Positions 14,512 to 17,686 of a DNA stretch of 17,686 nucleotides are shown here, one piece after another (the stretch's first letter is position 1; each line of letters starts with the position of its first letter). Source of the DNA: JAWXCE01 sp034440495 (GTDB lineage: Bacteria > Pseudomonadota > Alphaproteobacteria > Rhizobiales > Rhodomicrobiaceae); NCBI GenBank assembly GCA_034440495.1, contig JAWXCE010000075.1:1-17686 (forward strand). Direction: 5' to 3'. The notes beneath the pieces are model-generated. The model did no database searches and was not told the DNA's origin. It saw only the letters and a list, made by a program, of their open reading frames with translations. Made by a program: the position numbers and the translations under genes.

Positions 14512-15507
14512 CTATTTAACGTTACGGCCGAGAAAATCGCGAATGAGCGCGGCGATCTCGCGGTGATGCGTTTCCAATGCGAAGTGGCCTGCGTCAAGCA
14601 AATGCACTTCGGCTTTAGGCAAGTCTTTTTTAAAGGCCGTTCCGCCTTCCGTCGTGAAGATTGGGTCGTTTTTACCCCATGTTACCAGCGTTGGTGGTTG
14701 CTTCTCGCGGAAATATTTCTGGAACTCCGGGTAAAGCGCCAAGTTTGTACGATAATCTCCGAACAGGTCGAGCTGGATTTCGTCATTACCCGGACGGTCG
14801 AGGCCCGCCTGATCGTGCTTCCAGGCGTCCGGGTTGATGAGCGCTTTATCCGGCACGCCTTCGCTATACTGAAACACGGTGGTGCGCTCCTTCAAAAACT
14901 CGCGTAAAGCCTCACGCCGCTCTTTCGTATCCTCCGCCCAGTAAGCGCGGATCGGATTCCAGATTGGCGCCAGACCAACGTCATAGGCGTTGCTGTTCTG
15001 CACAATGATGGCGGTGACGCGCTCCGGCTGACGCGACGCGATTCGAAAACCGATCGGGCCACCGTAATCCTGCACGTAAATCGCGAACTTGGTTAGCCCA
15101 ACGGCTTTGATGAAGCCATCCATGGTTTTGTAAAGATTCTCAAACGTATACTTATATTGCTCGCGCGGGGGTTGTGTAGTGGACCCGAAGCCCGGGTAAT
15201 CCGGCGCGACGACCCGGTATTTATCGGCCAGTAGCGGGATCAGGTCGCGGAACATATGGCTGGACGACGGGAAGCCGTGCAGCAGCAACAGCGCGGGCGC
15301 GTCCTTCGGCCCAGCCTCGCTATAGAACACTTCCAAGCCGTCGATTTTTACCGTCTTGTAGCGCACGCGCAGGTTTTCATTTACGGCAATAGCCGTTTCT
15401 GCTCGTGCGCTGCCGGTCAAATACGAAGTAACGAGTGGCGCGGCGAATAGAAACGCGCTGAACGCTGCGGCTGAACCGCCCAGGTAAAGCAAGCGATGTT
15501 TAGACAT
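14512..15507 (-). CDS. Exported alpha/beta-fold hydrolase with Asp nucleophile (haloalkane dehalogenase/epoxide hydrolase-like)
   Basis: The 331-residue protein begins with a Sec-type signal peptide (hydrophobic 6-30, likely cleavage after SARA, about residue 36; no twin Arg), so it should be periplasmic. The alpha/beta hydrolase core follows: oxyanion motif HGFP (77-80), DYPGFG (103-108), nucleophile elbow VQDYGGP with Asp147, acid Asp281 in WGKNDP, and base His308 in DAGHF. An Asp rather than Ser nucleophile is the mark of haloalkane dehalogenases and epoxide hydrolases; the residue after it is Tyr, where haloalkane dehalogenases usually have Trp. A cap region lies at about 180-260. GGAGG eight bases before ATG 15507 supports the start. 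It is the second gene of the LysR-linked run. The substrate cannot be told from sequence. Confidence 0.88.
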   Translation of the reverse strand: MSKHRLLYLGGSAAAFSAFLFAAPLVTSYLTGSARAETAIAVNENLRVRYKTVKIDGLEVFYSEAGPKDAPALLLLHGFPSSSHMFRDLIPLLADKYRVVAPDYPGFGSTTQPPREQYKYTFENLYKTMDGFIKAVGLTKFAIYVQDYGGPIGFRIASRQPERVTAIIVQNSNAYDVGLAPIWNPIRAYWAEDTKERREALREFLKERTTVFQYSEGVPDKALINPDAWKHDQAGLDRPGNDEIQLDLFGDYRTNLALYPEFQKYFREKQPPTLVTWGKNDPIFTTEGGTAFKKDLPKAEVHLLDAGHFALETHHREIAALIRDFLGRNVK

Positions 15508-15525
15508 GGTAAATCTCCTCCATTG

Positions 15526-15551
15526 CGGCTGAGGGCATTTGCCTTCAGCCG
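15526..15551 (-). other. Intercistronic stem-loop before the hydrolase gene
   Basis: CGGCTGA (15526-15532) pairs with TCAGCCG (15545-15551), and inside it GGC pairs with GCC past one mismatch, giving a compact hairpin in the 75-base gap between the AhpD-like gene and the hydrolase. It ends a few bases before the GGAGG ribosome site of the hydrolase gene. No T-run is present on either strand. Confidence 0.5.
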
Positions 15552-15582
15552 GTTGAAAAACTCCAAAGTCTGACCTGCGAAA

Positions 15583-16131
15583 TTATGCGGCGCGCGTGAG
15601 TGGTTTCACCGATGGAAAGTCCACGGGCACATCCAGCGCCACGTTCAGGTAGTTCGTGAATATGTTAAGCGCGACGTGAGCGATGATTTCGACGATTTCC
15701 TCATCGTCAAAACCGGCGGCGCGGACGGCGGCGAACTGCGCATCCGACACATGGCCGCGGCCTTCAACTAGCGCCAGTGCGAAAGTAATGGCGGCGGCGG
15801 CGCGCGCATCGTCCGAGCGGCCTTCGCGGGCGGCGCTCAACGCATCCGCGCTTAATCCGGCTCTTTTACCCAGCGCGGAATGCGCGGAGAGGCAGTATTC
15901 GCATGAGTTGCGATTGGCCATGGCGATGGCGATTTGTTCGCCAAGCGCCGCGCCAAGTCTACCTTGTCCAAGCGCGCCGAAGCCTGCCAGCATGAATTTC
16001 AGCGCAGGCGCCGAGTTCGCGGCTGTGCCGAACATTTTGATGACGGCGCCGAATTGTGCTTTGACGCCGTCCATAAGGTCTTTGCGCTCTCCGGTGGCGG
16101 ATGCGTGGTCTACAGTATTTATGCGGGCCAT
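15583..16131 (-). CDS. AhpD-like / carboxymuconolactone decarboxylase-family protein
   Basis: The 182-residue protein belongs to the CMD/AhpD superfamily: helical, with the motif NSCEYCLSAHSALGKRAGLS, giving a CxxCxxxH set (Cys77, Cys80, His84) as in peroxide-reducing AhpD-type proteins. Members act as disulfide-based peroxidases or, without the cysteines, as decarboxylases; the cysteine pair favours a redox role. The C-terminal part (EEIVEIIAHVALNIFTNYLNVALDVPVDFP) matches the larger members with two CMD halves. A longer frame starts at 16188, but ATG 16131 is chosen: AGGAGA lies just upstream and homology starts at MARINTV. It is the first gene of the operon that faces lysR. Confidence 0.9.
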   Translation of the reverse strand: MARINTVDHASATGERKDLMDGVKAQFGAVIKMFGTAANSAPALKFMLAGFGALGQGRLGAALGEQIAIAMANRNSCEYCLSAHSALGKRAGLSADALSAAREGRSDDARAAAAITFALALVEGRGHVSDAQFAAVRAAGFDDEEIVEIIAHVALNIFTNYLNVALDVPVDFPSVKPLTRAA

Positions 16132-16243
16132 GTTGTCTCTCCTTTGGCTGGTTACTTCGTTGGATGCGGTGTATGTAAACCAGCGCAAGCGATGTTAGAA
16201 TGACCTCCGAAAGCAATGGATTGTTTCGCTGGAAGGAATAATC
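16132..16243. promoter_or_regulatory. Divergent promoter region between the AhpD-like gene and lysR
   Basis: This 112-base region separates two divergent starts. It holds CTGGTT (16148-16153) and its reverse complement AACCAG (16178-16183), 24 bases apart, a possible but unusually wide operator for the LysR protein. LysR regulators typically bind such shared regions and control both directions. No clear -35/-10 pair is picked with confidence. Confidence 0.4.
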
Positions 16244-17152
16244 ATGGATCGCTTACACGCCATCGAGGTGTTCGCCGCAGTGGCTGCTGCGGGGAGCTTT
16301 GCCAAAGTGGCGCGCGCCATGCGTCTGTCGCCGCCCGCAGTCACCCGCGCCATCACGTCGCTGGAGACTCGCCTCGGCGCACGGCTTTTGTTGCGCACGA
16401 CGCGAAGCGTGCGCCTGACTGAAAGCGGTCAACGTTTCCTGATCGACTGCCAGCGCATCCTTCAGGATTTGCAGGAGGCGGAGGAAGCCGCAACCGGCAG
16501 CTTCACGGCCCCGCGCGGCGTGCTAAATGTAACCGCGTCAGCGCTTTTCGGCAGATACTTCGTCGCCCCGATCCTTTGCGATTTCGTGGACAAATATCCC
16601 GGCGTTTTGGCGAACGCGCTGTTTGTGGATAGGCTCGTGCATATGCTGGAGGAGGGGATCGACGTGGCGGTCCGCATCGGGCCGCTGCCCGATTCATCGC
16701 TTACCGCCATAAAAGTTGGTAGCGTGCGGAGGGTGGTTTGCGCCGCGCCGTCATACCTGGAGCAATATGGCTTACCACAACACCCAGTTGAGCTTACCAG
16801 CCGCCGCGTCATCGGAGCGGGCAGCCTGATCTCCATCATGGAATGGGTGTTTGGTGAAAAGGGCAACACGCTTCGTGTGCAACTGCAGCCCGCCATTACG
16901 TTCAACACAGTCGACGCGGCAATTGAAAGCACGGTCGGCGGCTGGGGTTTAACCCGTGTACTATCCTACCAGATCGCGCCGTATCTGATGGATGGCCGTT
17001 TGCAGACGGTGATGCGCGAGTATGAGCCAGATCCCTGGCCAGTGCATGTCCTGCATCACGAAGGACGCAAAGCTTCCGCCAAAGTGCGCGCTTTTGTAGA
17101 TTTCACAGTTGCGGCGCTGCGAGCCAATAGGGCCATCAACCCCGGGGCTTAG
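16244..17152 (+). CDS. LysR-family transcriptional regulator
   Basis: The 302-residue length is standard. The N-terminal winged helix-turn-helix is clear: MDRLHAIEVFAAVAAAGSFAKVARAMRLSPPAVTRAITSLETRLGARLLLRTTRSVRLTESG (about 1-62), followed by a linker helix and the LysR substrate-binding domain (about 90-295, with VLNVTASALFGRYFVAPIL and GIDVAVRIGPLPDSSL). The MDRL start and the TTRSV wing are typical of the large group that controls nearby oxidoreductase or hydrolase genes. GGAAGGA upstream of ATG 16244 supports the start. Divergent placement to the five-gene run, 112 bases away, makes that run its likely target; the effector is unknown. Confidence 0.95.
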   Translation: MDRLHAIEVFAAVAAAGSFAKVARAMRLSPPAVTRAITSLETRLGARLLLRTTRSVRLTESGQRFLIDCQRILQDLQEAEEAATGSFTAPRGVLNVTASALFGRYFVAPILCDFVDKYPGVLANALFVDRLVHMLEEGIDVAVRIGPLPDSSLTAIKVGSVRRVVCAAPSYLEQYGLPQHPVELTSRRVIGAGSLISIMEWVFGEKGNTLRVQLQPAITFNTVDAAIESTVGGWGLTRVLSYQIAPYLMDGRLQTVMREYEPDPWPVHVLHHEGRKASAKVRAFVDFTVAALRANRAINPGA

Positions 17153-17216
17153 CCGTGTTCGCGGGTGACAAAACTCCTCGCCGGTCATATCACTGGCTAT
17201 TCCGGGACCGCGATTC

Positions 17217-17244
17217 AGCCCCGCCCGACCTCTTATTGGGGGCT
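17217..17244 (+). terminator. Possible weak terminator after lysR
   Basis: AGCCCC (17217-17222) and GGGGCT (17239-17244) form a 6-bp GC stem with a 16-base loop about 65 bases after the lysR stop, followed by ATAGTTTC. The loop is long and the T-run is poor, so this is only a candidate. Confidence 0.25.
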
Positions 17245-17266
17245 ATAGTTTCATTAATAAATACGA

Positions 17267-17286
17267 TAGTTATCTTAAGATAACTA
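17267..17286. promoter_or_regulatory. Perfect 20-bp palindrome, candidate operator
   Basis: TAGTTATCTT is followed directly by its reverse complement AAGATAACTA, a gapless 20-bp palindrome in an AT-rich stretch. A second short inverted repeat (CTAAG, five bases, CTTAG; 17284-17298) overlaps its right edge. A gapless palindrome of this size is the kind of site bound by dimeric regulators such as MarR-type proteins. It lies 115 bases after lysR and 158 before the antitoxin-like start. The remainder of 17153-17444 shows no gene; a TTGACT at 17393 and TATAAG at 17411 are too close to form a promoter. Confidence 0.5.
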
Positions 17287-17444
17287 AGAATAGCTTAGCC
17301 CTTGTAGAAGAAGTTTTAGATCGTCTACGACATCGCGACGCTGACCATGCCGCCTGCAAAATCCTCCACGCCCCTGCCCGCGCTAATACGACTTGACTTC
17401 CCGTCGGAATTATAAGAACCTAACAAGAACAAACAGAGACTTGC

Positions 17445-17686
17445 ATGAGCGACAGGGTAAGGGCGTTGAGCCGCGAGACGCGCAAGCTGCCGCCTGTCGA
17501 ACGCGCCGCCCTCATCGACGATTTGCTCGCCAGCTTAGACGAGCCGGACGCGCGCATCGACGCGCCCTGGCCGCCGAAGCGGAGGACGCCTCGCCGCCAT
17601 ACAGCGCGGGGAGATGGGGGTCGAAGACCTAGACAACGTTCTCGCTGAACTCGAGCGGCAAAGAAAGCCATCTCTGCGGCGGCGAA
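17445..17686 (+). pseudogene. Addiction-module-type antitoxin, two frameshifts, 3' end outside window
   Basis: The first 42 codons read MSDRVRALSRETRKLPPVERAALIDDLLASLDEPDARIDAPW, matching the small putative addiction-module component family (antitoxins usually paired with a RelE/ParE-type toxin). The frame then breaks. Restoring one base after TGG (17568-17570) gives AAEAED, and restoring a second near 17587 gives RLAAIQRGEMGVEDLDNVLAELERQRK, which is the family's usual continuation and stays open to the window edge. Both losses fit one-base shortening of G or C runs (GGG to GG, CC to C). As written, translation stops near 17646-17648. The toxin gene would lie beyond the right edge. It may be a real decaying module or sequencing error. 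Confidence 0.65.

Noticed and set aside
17393..17416. TTGACT and TATAAG as a promoter for the antitoxin gene
   Set aside because: The spacing is 12 bases, too short for a sigma-70 type promoter.
1..17686. CRISPR arrays, tRNA, rRNA or insertion-sequence transposase
   Set aside because: No regularly spaced repeats, no cloverleaf-like sequence and no transposase-like protein were seen on either strand.

Overview
The window looks like a piece of an alphaproteobacterial chromosome, most likely from the Hyphomicrobiales (Rhizobiales). Four things point there: the gene string ftcR-flgE-flgK-flgL-flaF-flbT-flgD-fliQ-flhA-fliR, the presence of the FlaF/FlbT pair and an FtcR/Rem-type regulator, a FlgD shortened to about 131 residues, and an intergenic inverted repeat whose spurious translation reads MAGLDPAIQ...MAGSSPAMT. 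I cannot name a genus. The DNA is GC-rich except for two AT-rich control regions around ftcR.

Positions 1-12534 (minus strand, read right to left) are a flagellar cluster. FtcR, an OmpR-type regulator, heads it. An AT-rich gap with tandem direct repeats follows, then hook (flgE), hook-filament junction (flgK, flgL), flagellin regulators (flaF, flbT), hook cap (flgD), export gate (fliQ, flhA, fliR), a FliJ-like coiled-coil protein, a rod-binding FlgJ/CheL-type protein, a FlgN-like chaperone, an unrecognised membrane-anchored protein with a FliL-like layout, and the rotor/switch genes fliG and fliM (fliM runs off the left edge). Most junctions are ATGA or similar overlaps, so this is probably one or a few long transcripts. 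The main break is a 207-base gap between fliQ and flhA that holds the inverted-repeat element.

Positions 12765-16131 (minus strand) are a five-gene accessory operon: an AhpD/carboxymuconolactone-decarboxylase-like protein, an exported alpha/beta hydrolase with an Asp nucleophile, an NTF2-like DUF1348 protein, a VOC (glyoxalase/extradiol) protein broken by a one-base frameshift, and a flavin-split-barrel (PNPOx-family) protein. A LysR regulator (16244-17152, plus strand) is transcribed divergently from it. The three intercistronic gaps longer than 40 bases each hold a stem-loop. The make-up suggests LysR-controlled redox or detoxification chemistry on a small organic substrate, but the substrate is unknown.

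Positions 17153-17444 are non-coding, with a possible LysR terminator and a perfect 20-bp palindrome. The window ends inside an addiction-module-type antitoxin gene (17445 onward) that needs two one-base corrections to read through. The three frameshifts in this right-hand part can all be explained as one-base losses from G/C runs, so sequencing error must be considered alongside real decay.
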